Positions 18,182 through 27,305 of a stretch of DNA of 64,000 nucleotides are shown piece by piece. Under the pieces are notes generated by a model. It was given only the letters and a program-made list of their open reading frames with translations. It searched no databases and had not been told where the DNA came from. The first letter of the stretch is position 1, and the number at the start of each line of letters is the position of its first letter. Source of the DNA: Clostridium sp. 'White wine YQ' (GTDB taxonomy: Bacteria > Bacillota > Clostridia > Clostridiales > Clostridiaceae); the NCBI RefSeq assembly GCF_028728205.1, contig NZ_JAQYUU010000001.1:2340082-2404081 (forward strand), in the 5' to 3' direction. A program made the position numbers and the translations under genes.

Positions 18182-20632
18182 ATGGGAAACTACGGAACTT
18201 CCATTGATAGGAAATGGCAAGATAAGTGGGAAGAAACAAAACTTTATGAGTTTGATAAAGAAAATTTAGATAAGAAGTTATATGTATTAGAGATGTTTTC
18301 TTATCCATCAGGAAGCCAACTTCATGCAGGACACTGGTTTAACTATGGTCCAGTAGATTCATGGGCAAGATTTAAAAGAATGAATGGATATAATGTATTT
18401 CAACCAATGGGTTTTGATGCATTTGGTCTTCCAGCTGAAAACTATGCTATTAAGACAGGAATTCATCCACATGATTCCACTTTAAAAAACATAGAAACTA
18501 TGGAAAAGCAGCTTAAAGCTATGGGAGCTATGTTTAACTGGGAAAGTGAAGTTGTTACTTGTCTTCCAGACTACTATAAATGGACTCAATGGGTATTTTT
18601 AGAACTATTTGAAAAAGGATTAGCATATAGAAAAAAAGCCCCTGTAAATTGGTGTCCATCATGTAACACAGTTCTTGCTAATGAACAAGTTATAGATGGT
18701 GTATGTGAAAGATGTTCCACTGAAGTTACTAAAAAAGACCTAACTCAATGGTTCTTAAAAATAACTGATTATGCTGATGAATTATTAGAAAAACTTGATA
18801 CATTAGATTGGCCTGAAAAAACTGTTGCAATGCAAAAGCATTGGATTGGAAGATCTACTGGTGCTCAAGTTACCTTTAAATTAAAAGATTCTGATTTAAG
18901 TTTTGATGTATTTACTACAAGAGTTGATACTCTATATGGTGTAACTTATGTAGTTTTAGCTCCTGAGAATCCATTAGTGGATGAAATTACAAAAGCTGAA
19001 CAAAAAGCAGTTGTTGATGCTTATAAAGAAGAAGCTAAAAAGCAATCTGATATAGAAAGACAATCAATCTCTAGAGAAAAAACTGGAGTGTTTACAGGCT
19101 CCTATGCTATTAACCCTATAAACGGAAGAGAAGTTCCTGTATGGGTTGGAGACTATGTTTTAGCTACTTATGGTACTGGTGCTGTAATGGCTGTTCCTGC
19201 ACATGATGAAAGAGATTTTACTTTTGCTCAAAAGTTTAACTTACCAATTGAAAGAGTTATTAATGCAAAAGACGGTTCTTCTCCTGAACTTCCATATTGC
19301 GAATATGGCGTATTAACAAACTCTGGAGAATTTGATGGATTAACAACTGAAGAAGGTAAGGTTAAACTTGTTGAAAAGCTTGCTAAAAACAACTTAGGTG
19401 AACAAAAAGTTAATTACAGATTAAGAGACTGGTTAGTTTCAAGACAAAGATATTGGGGTTCACCAATTCCAATAATTCATTGTGAGAAGTGTGGAACTGT
19501 TCCTGTTCCAGAAAAGGACCTTCCAGTTCAATTACCTTATGATGTTGAATTTGCACCTGATGGAAAATCACCTCTAGCAAAAAATGAAGAATTTATAAAT
19601 ACAACTTGTCCTTGTTGTGGAGGCCCTGCAAAAAGAGAAGCTGATACATTAGATACATTTGTATGCTCTTCTTTCTATTATTTAAGATACGCTGATGCTC
19701 ATAACAATGATAAAGCTTTTGATCCTGAAACAATAAATAAGATGCTACCAGTTGATAAATATGTTGGTGGTCCGGAACATGCATGTATGCACTTACTATA
19801 TGCTAGATTTATTACAAAAGCATTAAGAGATATGGGATATCTAAACTTTGATGAACCATTCTTAAGCTTAACTCACCAAGGACTAATACTTGGACCAGAT
19901 GGATTAAAGATGAGTAAATCTAAAGGAAATACAATATCGCCTGACGACTATATTAAACAATATGGTGCAGATGTATTTAGAATGTATTTGATGTTTGGAT
20001 TTGCTTATACTGAAGGTGGAGCTTGGAGTGATGATGGAATTAAATCTGTTAATAGATTTGTTGAAAGAATTGAAAGAATTCTAGAAACTTCAAGAGAGTT
20101 AATTTCTAAAGGAGATAATTCTAAAACTACCTTAGACAAGGCTGAAAAAGAGCTTAATTTCTGGAGACATAACACAATTAAAGCTGTTACTGATGATACT
20201 GATAAACTTCAATTTAACACAGCTATAGCTAGAATGATGGAATTTATAAATGCTCTTTCAAAATATGTTCAAGAATCTACACTAAATTTAGATTTCTTAA
20301 AATCAGTTGTAGATGATTATTTAAGACTACTTGCACCGTTTGCACCTCATTTCTCTGAGGAACAATGGAGTTTACTTGGAAATTCATACTCTATTTTTAA
20401 TGATGCTTGGCCAAAATTTGATCCAAAAGCACTTGTTAAGGATGAAGTTGAAATAGCTGTACAAGTAAATGGTAAGATCAAAGCTAAAATAAATGTTTCT
20501 TCTGACTTAAATGAAGATGGAATAAAAGAAGCTTCTTTAGGTAATGACATGGTTAAAGCAGCTATCGATGGAAAAACTGTAGTTAAGGTTATAGTTATAA
20601 AAGGTAGACTTGTAAATATTGTAGTAAAATAA
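18182..20632 (+). CDS. leuS: Leucyl-tRNA synthetase
   Basis: 816 residues, the normal bacterial length. Charges tRNA-Leu. HAGH (HIGH motif) at residues 47-50, zinc-type cysteine pairs WCPSC/CERC and CEKC/CPCC, an editing domain in the middle ([15 protein letters not shown]: [20 protein letters not shown]), and KMSKS at residues 576-580. The C-terminal anticodon-binding domain ends with [20 protein letters not shown] precedes the start. Regulated by the T-box upstream. Monocistronic, ending at a strong hairpin. Confidence 0.97.
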   Translation: MGNYGTSIDRKWQDKWEETKLYEFDKENLDKKLYVLEMFSYPSGSQLHAGHWFNYGPVDSWARFKRMNGYNVFQPMGFDAFGLPAENYAIKTGIHPHDSTLKNIETMEKQLKAMGAMFNWESEVVTCLPDYYKWTQWVFLELFEKGLAYRKKAPVNWCPSCNTVLANEQVIDGVCERCSTEVTKKDLTQWFLKITDYADELLEKLDTLDWPEKTVAMQKHWIGRSTGAQVTFKLKDSDLSFDVFTTRVDTLYGVTYVVLAPENPLVDEITKAEQKAVVDAYKEEAKKQSDIERQSISREKTGVFTGSYAINPINGREVPVWVGDYVLATYGTGAVMAVPAHDERDFTFAQKFNLPIERVINAKDGSSPELPYCEYGVLTNSGEFDGLTTEEGKVKLVEKLAKNNLGEQKVNYRLRDWLVSRQRYWGSPIPIIHCEKCGTVPVPEKDLPVQLPYDVEFAPDGKSPLAKNEEFINTTCPCCGGPAKREADTLDTFVCSSFYYLRYADAHNNDKAFDPETINKMLPVDKYVGGPEHACMHLLYARFITKALRDMGYLNFDEPFLSLTHQGLILGPDGLKMSKSKGNTISPDDYIKQYGADVFRMYLMFGFAYTEGGAWSDDGIKSVNRFVERIERILETSRELISKGDNSKTTLDKAEKELNFWRHNTIKAVTDDTDKLQFNTAIARMMEFINALSKYVQESTLNLDFLKSVVDDYLRLLAPFAPHFSEEQWSLLGNSYSIFNDAWPKFDPKALVKDEVEIAVQVNGKIKAKINVSSDLNEDGIKEASLGNDMVKAAIDGKTVVKVIVIKGRLVNIVVK

Positions 20633-20633
20633 T

Positions 20634-20667
20634 AAATGAGCTGTTTCAGTTATGAAACAGCTCATTT
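20634..20667. terminator. Bidirectional terminator after leuS
   Basis: Perfect 14-bp stem AAATGAGCTGTTTC (20634-20647) / GAAACAGCTCATTT (20654-20667) with a 6-base loop; T-rich right, A-rich left. Confidence 0.9.
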
Positions 20668-20671
20668 TCAT

Positions 20672-21406
20672 TTATAACACTTCACTAAATGCATGTAAAA
20701 CTTCTTTAACTATATTCTCGTCCATAGGCTTAAAGTTCTTAAAATACTTAGTTTCTTCAAATTTATTATATAAATCTCTAACCATGCTAAGCCACTCTTC
20801 TGGTATATATACCCATACCAAGTCTTCCATTTGGCAGCTTAACAAGAACCTTTCTAATCCCCAAAATGAATACTCAGTAATATTATGTAACTTATTAAAT
20901 CTAATATAATCACTTACAACATCTAGGCTTAATTCATAACTATATATATCCACGAAGAAAAAATCAAATTCTTCTCCTTTTACACTAAAAGCATCCTCAT
21001 TTATAATTCTAATCTTTGGATTTTCATTGAAACTTTTATAATAGAGTTCAATAATCTCTTTTGATTTCTCGTATACTATTACTTCTTTTACTTGAGGTTT
21101 TTTAATTATTTCTTGCACATAATAACCTAGTCCTAATCCTACTACTCCAACTTTTCCTTTTGCTCTCTTTATACTTTCAAAGCATCCTTCTATCTCTAAT
21201 GGGGATAAACTCATAATTATTCCATCACTTGAACTAAGTTCTAAAATAGCGTTATTACACTCTTCATCAGCCTTAAAAAGATAGTGTTCAACTGGCTTAT
21301 TTATACCATCTTTTTTTATTATTTTGAAGTCTCCTAATTGATTCTCTTTAATAACTGCATTGTATTCTTCAATTTTATCTATATAATATGCTCTATCAAA
21401 GGGCAT
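20672..21406 (-). CDS. Hypothetical protein with SAM-methyltransferase-like fold
   Basis: 244 residues. The central VGVVGLGLGYYVQEI resembles methyltransferase motif I, VIVYEKSKEIIELY is at the position of motif II, and EFDFFFVDIYSYE corresponds to motif IV, as in spermidine-synthase-like proteins. The N-terminal 80 residues are not recognised. I see no substrate-specific motif, so methylation is only inferred from the fold. It stands alone between leuS and the HesB-like gene, on the opposite strand. Confidence 0.6.
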   Translation of the reverse strand: MPFDRAYYIDKIEEYNAVIKENQLGDFKIIKKDGINKPVEHYLFKADEECNNAILELSSSDGIIMSLSPLEIEGCFESIKRAKGKVGVVGLGLGYYVQEIIKKPQVKEVIVYEKSKEIIELYYKSFNENPKIRIINEDAFSVKGEEFDFFFVDIYSYELSLDVVSDYIRFNKLHNITEYSFWGLERFLLSCQMEDLVWVYIPEEWLSMVRDLYNKFEETKYFKNFKPMDENIVKEVLHAFSEVL

Positions 21407-21548
21407 CTAATCACATCCTAACTATAGCTTTTGCCTTTGTTCTATTTTATTTCAATTAATAGTATAAATCAAATACTAAATATAAATGCACTTAATATTA
21501 TAATAACACAACTTACATATACTAGAAATAATTATTATATTTCCCCTC

Positions 21549-21600
21549 TTGATGTTTTCACCAAAATAAACTATAATGTAAACAATAATTATTATCATTA
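21549..21600 (+). promoter_or_regulatory. Promoter with Fur/PerR-like operator before the HesB-like gene
   Basis: TTGATG (21549-21554), 17-base spacer, TATAAT (21572-21577). AATAATTATTATCATTA at 21584-21600 lies over the start site. Read on the minus strand it matches 15 of 17 bases of the Fur-box core TAATGATAATCATTATC. Iron- or peroxide-dependent repression is inferred. Confidence 0.65.
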
Positions 21601-21620
21601 ATGAGAAGTAGGTGAATTGT

Positions 21621-21950
21621 ATGAGTAAATTTATATTAAGTGAAGAAGCCTATACTGAATTTAAAGGCTTTTTAGGTGAAAATGATATTGCTGACTTTAA
21701 TGTAAGAATTAATCTTGCTGGATATGGTTGCAGTGGTCCTGCGTTCAATATTTCAATAGAAGAACCAAAGGAATCTGATACTGTTGAAAAAGTTAACGAT
21801 ATTACATTTTTTGCTGATAATGCACTAGTTGATGAATTTGGTGGATTTATCATTTTATCAACAGATGAAAATGACGGTAGAGGCTTAAGTCTAAGACCTG
21901 TTATAGAACCAGAAGCTTCTGGTTGTGGAACTTGTTCTGGCTGTCATTAA
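21621..21950 (+). CDS. HesB/IscA-like protein
   Basis: 109 residues from ATG 21621 (AGGTGA before it); a GTG nine bases upstream is possible but less likely. The fold pattern fits the HesB-like family of Clostridia: FILSEEAYTEFKGFL, RINLAGYGCSGPAFNISIEE with a Cys at the A-type position, FADNALVDEFGGFIILS, and a Cys-rich C-terminus CGTCSGCH. A-type carriers bind iron-sulfur clusters; here the Cys spacing differs from IscA, so the role is not certain. The Fur/PerR-like operator fits an iron or redox role. Confidence 0.75.
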   Translation: MSKFILSEEAYTEFKGFLGENDIADFNVRINLAGYGCSGPAFNISIEEPKESDTVEKVNDITFFADNALVDEFGGFIILSTDENDGRGLSLRPVIEPEASGCGTCSGCH

Positions 21951-21998
21951 TCTCACTATAATAGAGAGTTTCAACTCGAAAATTGAGTTACTATAAAT

Positions 21999-22027
21999 AA
22001 AAAGTAGAGGATTTCCCTCTACTTTTT
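21999..22027. terminator. Bidirectional terminator after the HesB-like gene
   Basis: Perfect 12-bp stem AAAAAGTAGAGG (21999-22010) / CCTCTACTTTTT (22016-22027), 5-base loop, between converging genes. Confidence 0.9.
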
Positions 22028-22046
22028 ATTTATATAATTTATTTCA

Positions 22047-23381
22047 CTATCTTGCCCAATCATGAATAGCTTCTCTTAAGGCTTCTAGTCCATAAGTATT
22101 CTCATATTTTTCTTTTTTAACTCTTTCTAGTCTAGTTATATTTCCATAAGAGGTTTCTAATGATAACTGTTCATCTGAGGTTAATACCCATATAGTTCTG
22201 TAATTAATAGGTTTTACGCTAAGTTTCTTTTCACCAACTCCATCGGTAAAATAGATCAAAACTTCATTTCTTAAATTATTATCTTTAATGTATTGAAATA
22301 CTGGAGAAAAACAAGTAGAACCATGCTTATCTAATCTAGGTTTTATATCTTTTATAGAATTTAACTGATATATCCTTCGGATTTCTTTATCACATTCAAT
22401 TACTTGTATAACCCCTAGTTTATTTTTACATAATGACAATATTTCTTTCATGATGCTTTTAACTTCACCCTCACTCATTGATGCAGAGATATCTATTGCT
22501 ACTATTATCTTTGGAATGGAATTAGGGAGCTTGCCTCTTATATCCAGTCTATTAGGCTGTCTTCTATCTTTTCTGGTTATAGTCTTTTTATATCCAACTC
22601 TACTGCTGTTTATTACATTTCTTAATAACTTCTGCCATACTATTTCTTCTTTTTCACTATAAGCTAGAATCATTTTTTCTATATCTTTAGGAGCCTTCCC
22701 CTTATATGCACTAATGGAAGTTCTTTTATTTATATCCCTTAAATTATCTAAACTTAATGTACTTTGTTCCCATGAATCATGAGCCTTCTCTAAGTCAACT
22801 TCATTAGCAAATATATCATTTTTATTCTTAACAACATTATTTTTTCTTAAGTTTATTACCTTTTGTATCTCTGTTGCATATTGCTCAATTGTCATATCTT
22901 CATTTAACTGCAGATTATATTCTAAGTTCACCGCATCGAGTTTTTTTGCAAAAAGCGGAAGATTTTTTATAAACTGATTAATTGATATGTCCATAGCAAT
23001 GTTAATTGCCAAAGAAGATACCTTGTTTTTTAGACTTCTCTCTCTTTCATAATGATTAAATATTATATGATATATTTCATGCTTTATTAATGCCCCAACC
23101 TCCTTTGAAGTTAGAGGAAGTATCAAAAAAGGATTATAGTACATTAAATATCCTTCTGACGTCGGCACCGTAGAAATCGGCCATGTTATATTGAAATCAA
23201 TTCTTCTCTTTGCCTGTATTATAAATTGCCCAAAGAAATTATCTTCTCCTGATAAAAGACTTATATTAACTTCTTCTATTATGCTCCAAAATCTTCTTAC
23301 AAACTCCTCTGTAAATTCTTTTGGAGATTCCATTTCATAACACTTCTTTAATAACCATTTACTTTCCTCTTCATAATTCAT
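22047..23381 (-). CDS. DUF2201-type putative metallopeptidase with C-terminal VWA-like domain
   Basis: 444 residues from ATG 23381, chosen because GAGGGTG sits nine bases before it. A GTG at 23399 would overlap the stop of the MoxR gene but has no ribosome site. The N-terminal half holds HEIYHIIFNHYER, an HExxH zinc-protease-like motif (near residue 101), followed by a helix with NIAMDISIN. The C-terminal part is a VWA-like domain with AIDISASMSEGE, a metal-ion adhesion motif of the DxSxS type. Such proteins occur with MoxR ATPases. The target is unknown. Expressed with the MoxR gene, which ends in the overlap. Confidence 0.82.
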   Translation of the reverse strand: MNYEEESKWLLKKCYEMESPKEFTEEFVRRFWSIIEEVNISLLSGEDNFFGQFIIQAKRRIDFNITWPISTVPTSEGYLMYYNPFLILPLTSKEVGALIKHEIYHIIFNHYERERSLKNKVSSLAINIAMDISINQFIKNLPLFAKKLDAVNLEYNLQLNEDMTIEQYATEIQKVINLRKNNVVKNKNDIFANEVDLEKAHDSWEQSTLSLDNLRDINKRTSISAYKGKAPKDIEKMILAYSEKEEIVWQKLLRNVINSSRVGYKKTITRKDRRQPNRLDIRGKLPNSIPKIIVAIDISASMSEGEVKSIMKEILSLCKNKLGVIQVIECDKEIRRIYQLNSIKDIKPRLDKHGSTCFSPVFQYIKDNNLRNEVLIYFTDGVGEKKLSVKPINYRTIWVLTSDEQLSLETSYGNITRLERVKKEKYENTYGLEALREAIHDWAR

Positions 23382-23398
23382 ATCATTTATCACCCTCA

Positions 23399-24535
23399 CT
23401 ATCTTGAGTATATATCAAAGAAGGCTTCTAAAAACTCCTCATTATTTAGAAATTCTAAATATAAATCACTAGAGCAATCATTTTTAATTTCTTTCATAAT
23501 TCCTAATCTTAAATCCTTTGGATAAAGTTTTAATACTTCTGAAAATATAGTGATATTTCCTTTTCTGTTTTTTAGATCTTCCAAATAACTCAAACAATTC
23601 TTTGAAATAATATATAGCCTTGAATGGTTTTCTCTTGAGATTCTATCTTTAATATCAAATGTTAAAATATCCTCTTTAAATATATCCTCTGGTTTAATAA
23701 GTGGATTTTTTATATTATCTATAAAACTTATAAAATCTCCTGCAATAGCTACACCTATATTTCCCTTAACAAGATTGTAAAAGATATTTCTTGAAACTGA
23801 TTCTTTGTTCTTTAAAAATATTTTATACCCCTTAGACACCCTTTCCCAGCTTCTTGGTGTTGCTTTTATATGATCTGCTGCATTAGGTGTATGTAGATAA
23901 TCTGGAAATGAAGATAAAAATTCTATTATATGTTCATGAATTTCGCCATCTGTCATTGCCCACTTGAGCCATTCTTTGATATCTACCTCCATCTGTATCC
24001 ATACAAATCTATCCTCTTGAGCTGGATCCATGTCCACAACCTGGTATTCACTACTCTCAAAATCATCATATTTATTTGATGGATTCATAGCTGCAATAAC
24101 ATAAACATCTTTATGTAAGTTATATCCGTTAATCTCTCTATTTAAAATTAAATTCATTAACTCTTGTTGTACGGTATGCTCACATCTATTTAATTCATCA
24201 ATAAATAAAAGAACTTTATGGCCATTATCAATAAAATTATCAACCTCAATTAACTTGGAATGAGTAGCATACTCGGTAACATTTCTTTCTATTGTTTCAT
24301 TGCCTAACACAAACTTCCTTTTAGATACTGTTGGCAATCCACCTATTTCTCCTTCTTTTAGCAAGTTTGCATCAATAGATACCAATGACCATCTATTTTT
24401 AATTGCTAATTCCCTAATAAGTGATGTTTTTCCTATTCCACTTTCTCCAATTAACAAAGGTACGTCTCCAGCTTCAATAACTAATTCAACTGTACTTAAT
24501 GCATCTTTAAAATTCACTTCTCTCTTCCTCTCCAT
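23399..24535 (-). CDS. MoxR-type AAA+ ATPase
   Basis: 378 residues. Walker A GESGIGKT at 30-37, Walker B VLLFIDELNR at 108-116, sensor-like VIAAMNPSN, and an arginine finger region with DPAQEDRFVW. MoxR ATPases act as chaperones that remodel or load metal-dependent partners, usually with a VWA protein encoded beside them, as here. Palindromic element D ends five bases from the ATG and no ribosome site lies before it. GGAGAGG within codons 1-3 could serve a GTG at codon 7 (24517), so the true start may be there. Confidence 0.88.
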   Translation of the reverse strand: MERKREVNFKDALSTVELVIEAGDVPLLIGESGIGKTSLIRELAIKNRWSLVSIDANLLKEGEIGGLPTVSKRKFVLGNETIERNVTEYATHSKLIEVDNFIDNGHKVLLFIDELNRCEHTVQQELMNLILNREINGYNLHKDVYVIAAMNPSNKYDDFESSEYQVVDMDPAQEDRFVWIQMEVDIKEWLKWAMTDGEIHEHIIEFLSSFPDYLHTPNAADHIKATPRSWERVSKGYKIFLKNKESVSRNIFYNLVKGNIGVAIAGDFISFIDNIKNPLIKPEDIFKEDILTFDIKDRISRENHSRLYIISKNCLSYLEDLKNRKGNITIFSEVLKLYPKDLRLGIMKEIKNDCSSDLYLEFLNNEEFLEAFFDIYSR

Positions 24536-24539
24536 AACT

Positions 24540-24608
24540 ATAGGTTTTTTATAGGAAACTTAATTTATCCATACATAAATAAATTATTAGTTGAACTTAA
24601 AACCCTAT
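24540..24608. repeat. Palindromic element, copy D (69 bp)
   Basis: ATAGG (24540-24544) to CCCTAT (24603-24608). The inner stem AATTTAT (24562-24568) / ATAAATT (24579-24585) has the same T:A version as copy C. It lies between the repeat-protein gene and the MoxR gene, directly against the MoxR start codon. Confidence 0.9.
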
Positions 24609-24638
24609 AGTTATTCAACATGATATTCAAACTTAATT

Positions 24639-25409
24639 CTAAACTGATAACTTATAATCTACCAAAAGCATTTTTGCTTTTTTACTTCCATAGTTATTGA
24701 TAAAATTAATCTTATCCATTTCAATAATTTCTAGATTTAGAAAATCAATTAAATACTTTTCATCAATTACTTCATCTTTAAGCTTTTTAGTTAACACCTC
24801 TATAACTAAATCTATTTCAATGTCGTTATACACATACTTAACTACATTTATATTATCTTCTATAAAGCATTTAAGTTCCTCGTAGGTATAACTTATGTAA
24901 TTTATTGCCTCTTCACTTATTTTTATTGCCTTTCTCCTGCATTCTAAGCTAGGATTATCCACAAACCTAATGGCTCCCCAGTATGTATCAAGTGCCTTTA
25001 GTATAACTTTCTCTGATGGATTTTTTATATATTTAATTGCATCATAATCTTTTTCTACCGAAATCAATTGAATTTCTTCTGAAGGATCTTTTACAAATTG
25101 AATTGCCCATCCCTTAGTTTTAACTGCTTCTTTAATAACCACCTCAGAAGGATTCTTTATTAACTTTAATGAATTCCATAAACTCTTTACCCCTAATATT
25201 TGTACTTCTTCAGCTGAATCCTCAATATATTCAATACTCAGTGGGTTATTCCTCACTGCTTTTAACTGAACTGCCACTGATGGATTCTTTATATATCTAA
25301 TTGCTGTACCATTTTTCCCGACAGCTAATAATTGAAGTTCTTCAGATGGATTTTCAATTTCTCTTATATATATTGGATTATCTTTTATTTTAATTTCATA
25401 ACTGTTCAT
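24639..25409 (-). CDS. Tandem 22-residue repeat (solenoid) protein
   Basis: 256 residues. Residues 19-172 are seven consecutive units of exactly 22 residues, each close to x-N-P-S-E-E-x-Q-L-x-A-V followed by five variable residues and A-I-x-Y-I. This predicts a helical solenoid, similar in pattern to DUF4116-type repeats. The remaining 84 residues are charged and helical, without repeat. No catalytic motif or signal peptide is visible; a protein-binding scaffold in the cytoplasm is inferred. It lies upstream of the MoxR/VWA pair on the same strand, with palindromic elements on both sides. Confidence 0.7.
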   Translation of the reverse strand: MNSYEIKIKDNPIYIREIENPSEELQLLAVGKNGTAIRYIKNPSVAVQLKAVRNNPLSIEYIEDSAEEVQILGVKSLWNSLKLIKNPSEVVIKEAVKTKGWAIQFVKDPSEEIQLISVEKDYDAIKYIKNPSEKVILKALDTYWGAIRFVDNPSLECRRKAIKISEEAINYISYTYEELKCFIEDNINVVKYVYNDIEIDLVIEVLTKKLKDEVIDEKYLIDFLNLEIIEMDKINFINNYGSKKAKMLLVDYKLSV

Positions 25410-25512
25410 ATTAAATTTCCTTTCATAAATTCACTTTAATACTTTATTTGTATTCCTTATTACTTAATATTAATTATTAAGAATATTATATATAATAAAG
25501 GCTTCTCAATCT

Positions 25513-25550
25513 ATAGGGTTTTAAGTTAAGTTTCCTATAAAAATCCCTAT
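25513..25550. repeat. Palindromic element, copy E (short, inverted form)
   Basis: ATAGGGTTTTAAGTTAAGTTTCCTATAAAAATCCCTAT is the reverse-complement orientation of copies A-D with the inner hairpin removed; ATAGGG (25513-25518) and CCCTAT (25545-25550) ends are kept. It lies between the alarmone synthetase gene and the repeat-protein gene. Confidence 0.8.
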
Positions 25551-25575
25551 ATAATCATGAGTTGCCTTTATATAT

Positions 25576-26370
25576 CTAACCTTCTTTATACTTATCAATA
25601 TCTCTATGTATAGAAAATAATAAACTATTTAATTCCCATACCTCACCATCTTCAATAAGTTTATTTAATGAAATCTGATACCTACTAGCATCGGCAATTC
25701 TTCCTAAACTGGTTAATGTAAGTATACTACTCATTATGCTTGATATTATATCTGATTTTACTTCAAAAAGTTTTTGTGCATCCTTTATTTCATCCTTTAT
25801 AAATAGCATTTCCTCATCTAACCTAAAAGCTGCATCAGCTGCACTCTTCAATTTTTCACTTATTTCTATTGGTTTTTGATGCTTATATTTATAATTAAGT
25901 GAATGTTCAATTGTAGCCCAAAAGTTCATTGCTAATGTTCTTATCTGAAGTTCAATTAATAATTCCTTTTGTCCATCAATCATATTTACTGGATACTTAA
26001 TTATCATATGATAGCTTCTATATCCCGAAGGCTTAACATTTTTGACATAATCTTTTTCATATAATATCTGCATATCTGTTCTTTTTCTAAGAAGCTTTAC
26101 AACTGTGTCAATATCATCAACAAATTGACACATTATTCTTATTCCACCTATATCCTCAAGCTCATATTCTAATCTATTTAAAGGTATACCAAATTTATTT
26201 GCTTTTTCTAACATTGAGGATACTTCTTTTACTCTACCAGTTATAAACTCAATTGGTGAATATTCATTTTTTCTTCTATATTCTTTTCTAATACTTTTTA
26301 GTTTAACCTTAATTTCTTCGACTGCCTGTTCATAAGGCATCAAGAATTTTTTCCAATCACTTATTGCCAT
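25576..26370 (-). CDS. RelA/SpoT-domain small alarmone synthetase (RelQ/YjbM-like)
   Basis: 264 residues. There is no hydrolase, TGS or ACT domain. The synthetase core contains LEDIGGIRIMCQFVDDID, GYRSYHMIIKYP and ELQIRTLAMNFWATIEHSLNYKYKH, with the catalytic Asp and Glu positions of (p)ppGpp synthetases. It should transfer pyrophosphate from ATP to GDP or GTP. The helical C-terminus (about residues 175-264) is longer than in typical 211-residue RelQ. Cytoplasmic. The start has a TATCACC-rich region on the plus strand, giving GGTGATA as ribosome site. Confidence 0.9.
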   Translation of the reverse strand: MAISDWKKFLMPYEQAVEEIKVKLKSIRKEYRRKNEYSPIEFITGRVKEVSSMLEKANKFGIPLNRLEYELEDIGGIRIMCQFVDDIDTVVKLLRKRTDMQILYEKDYVKNVKPSGYRSYHMIIKYPVNMIDGQKELLIELQIRTLAMNFWATIEHSLNYKYKHQKPIEISEKLKSAADAAFRLDEEMLFIKDEIKDAQKLFEVKSDIISSIMSSILTLTSLGRIADASRYQISLNKLIEDGEVWELNSLLFSIHRDIDKYKEG

Positions 26371-26486
26371 ATTATATCACCTATTCTCAAATTCTACATT
26401 TATTATATCAAAATATTCCTCTTATGATAATTAAATTTTGAACGATAATATAATATATGTTAATATATACTTAGAGGTGTATTGCG

Positions 26487-27281
26487 ATGAATGATATTTT
26501 TTCTGGATTAGAAAACCTAGGTTTTGATGACCTAAAGAATTTAAAAGTTTATGATGAAGCAAAAAAACAAGAATCAGTACAAAATAAGGTAAAACAAGTT
26601 TCACAAGAAGATTTTTTATTTGACAAGCAAGTTTCTTGTCCAGTATGTGGTACCTCTTTCAAAACCCCTACTTATAAAGTGAATGGGCCTAGAAAAAAGG
26701 GACAAGATACTGATTTATTTATTCATTATGATGTTGTTAACCCCTATTTTTATGATGTCTGGGTTTGCAACAGTTGTGGATATGCAGCAATGAAAGCTGA
26801 TTTTCCCAAAATAAAATCATTTCAAAAGGATATTATACTCTCTTCAATAACTCCTAAATGGAAAGGGAGAGAATATCCTAACGTCATAGATGAAAAGTTA
26901 GCTATAGAAAAATATAAACTAGCGCTTGTTAATGCAATATATATTCAAGCTAAAAATAGTACAAAAGCTATGATTTGCTTAAAAATAGCTTGGATGCACA
27001 GAATGCTTAATGATAAAGAAAATGAGTTATCATTTCTGTCTCAGGCCTTAAAAGGATTTAATGATGCTTATAGCACTGAAGATTTTCCAATCTATGGCAT
27101 GCAAAGATATACTGTTATGTTTTTGATTGGTGAATTAAGCAGAAGAACTAAAAATTATGACGATGCAATGCGATGGTTCTCTCAGGTAATTACTACTCCT
27201 GGAGTTCCTGAAAAGGTTAAGAACTTATGTAGGGATTGTAGGGATCTTATACGAGAAGAATTATCTGATTCTCAAAAATAA
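26487..27281 (+). CDS. DUF2225 zinc-binding / TPR-like protein
   Basis: 264 residues. Two Cys pairs, CPVC (51-54) and CNSC (94-97), likely bind zinc, with GPRKKGQDTDLFIHYDVVNP between them, as in the DUF2225 family. Residues about 140-255 are helical and TPR-like (AMICLKIAWMHR, YTVMFLIGELSRRTKNYDDAMRWFSQV). The molecular function is unknown. A soluble chemoreceptor follows 24 bases later on the same strand, so the two are probably cotranscribed. Confidence 0.85.
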   Translation: MNDIFSGLENLGFDDLKNLKVYDEAKKQESVQNKVKQVSQEDFLFDKQVSCPVCGTSFKTPTYKVNGPRKKGQDTDLFIHYDVVNPYFYDVWVCNSCGYAAMKADFPKIKSFQKDIILSSITPKWKGREYPNVIDEKLAIEKYKLALVNAIYIQAKNSTKAMICLKIAWMHRMLNDKENELSFLSQALKGFNDAYSTEDFPIYGMQRYTVMFLIGELSRRTKNYDDAMRWFSQVITTPGVPEKVKNLCRDCRDLIREELSDSQK

Positions 27282-27305
27282 TATTTTTACTTAGGAGGCT
27301 TTATT

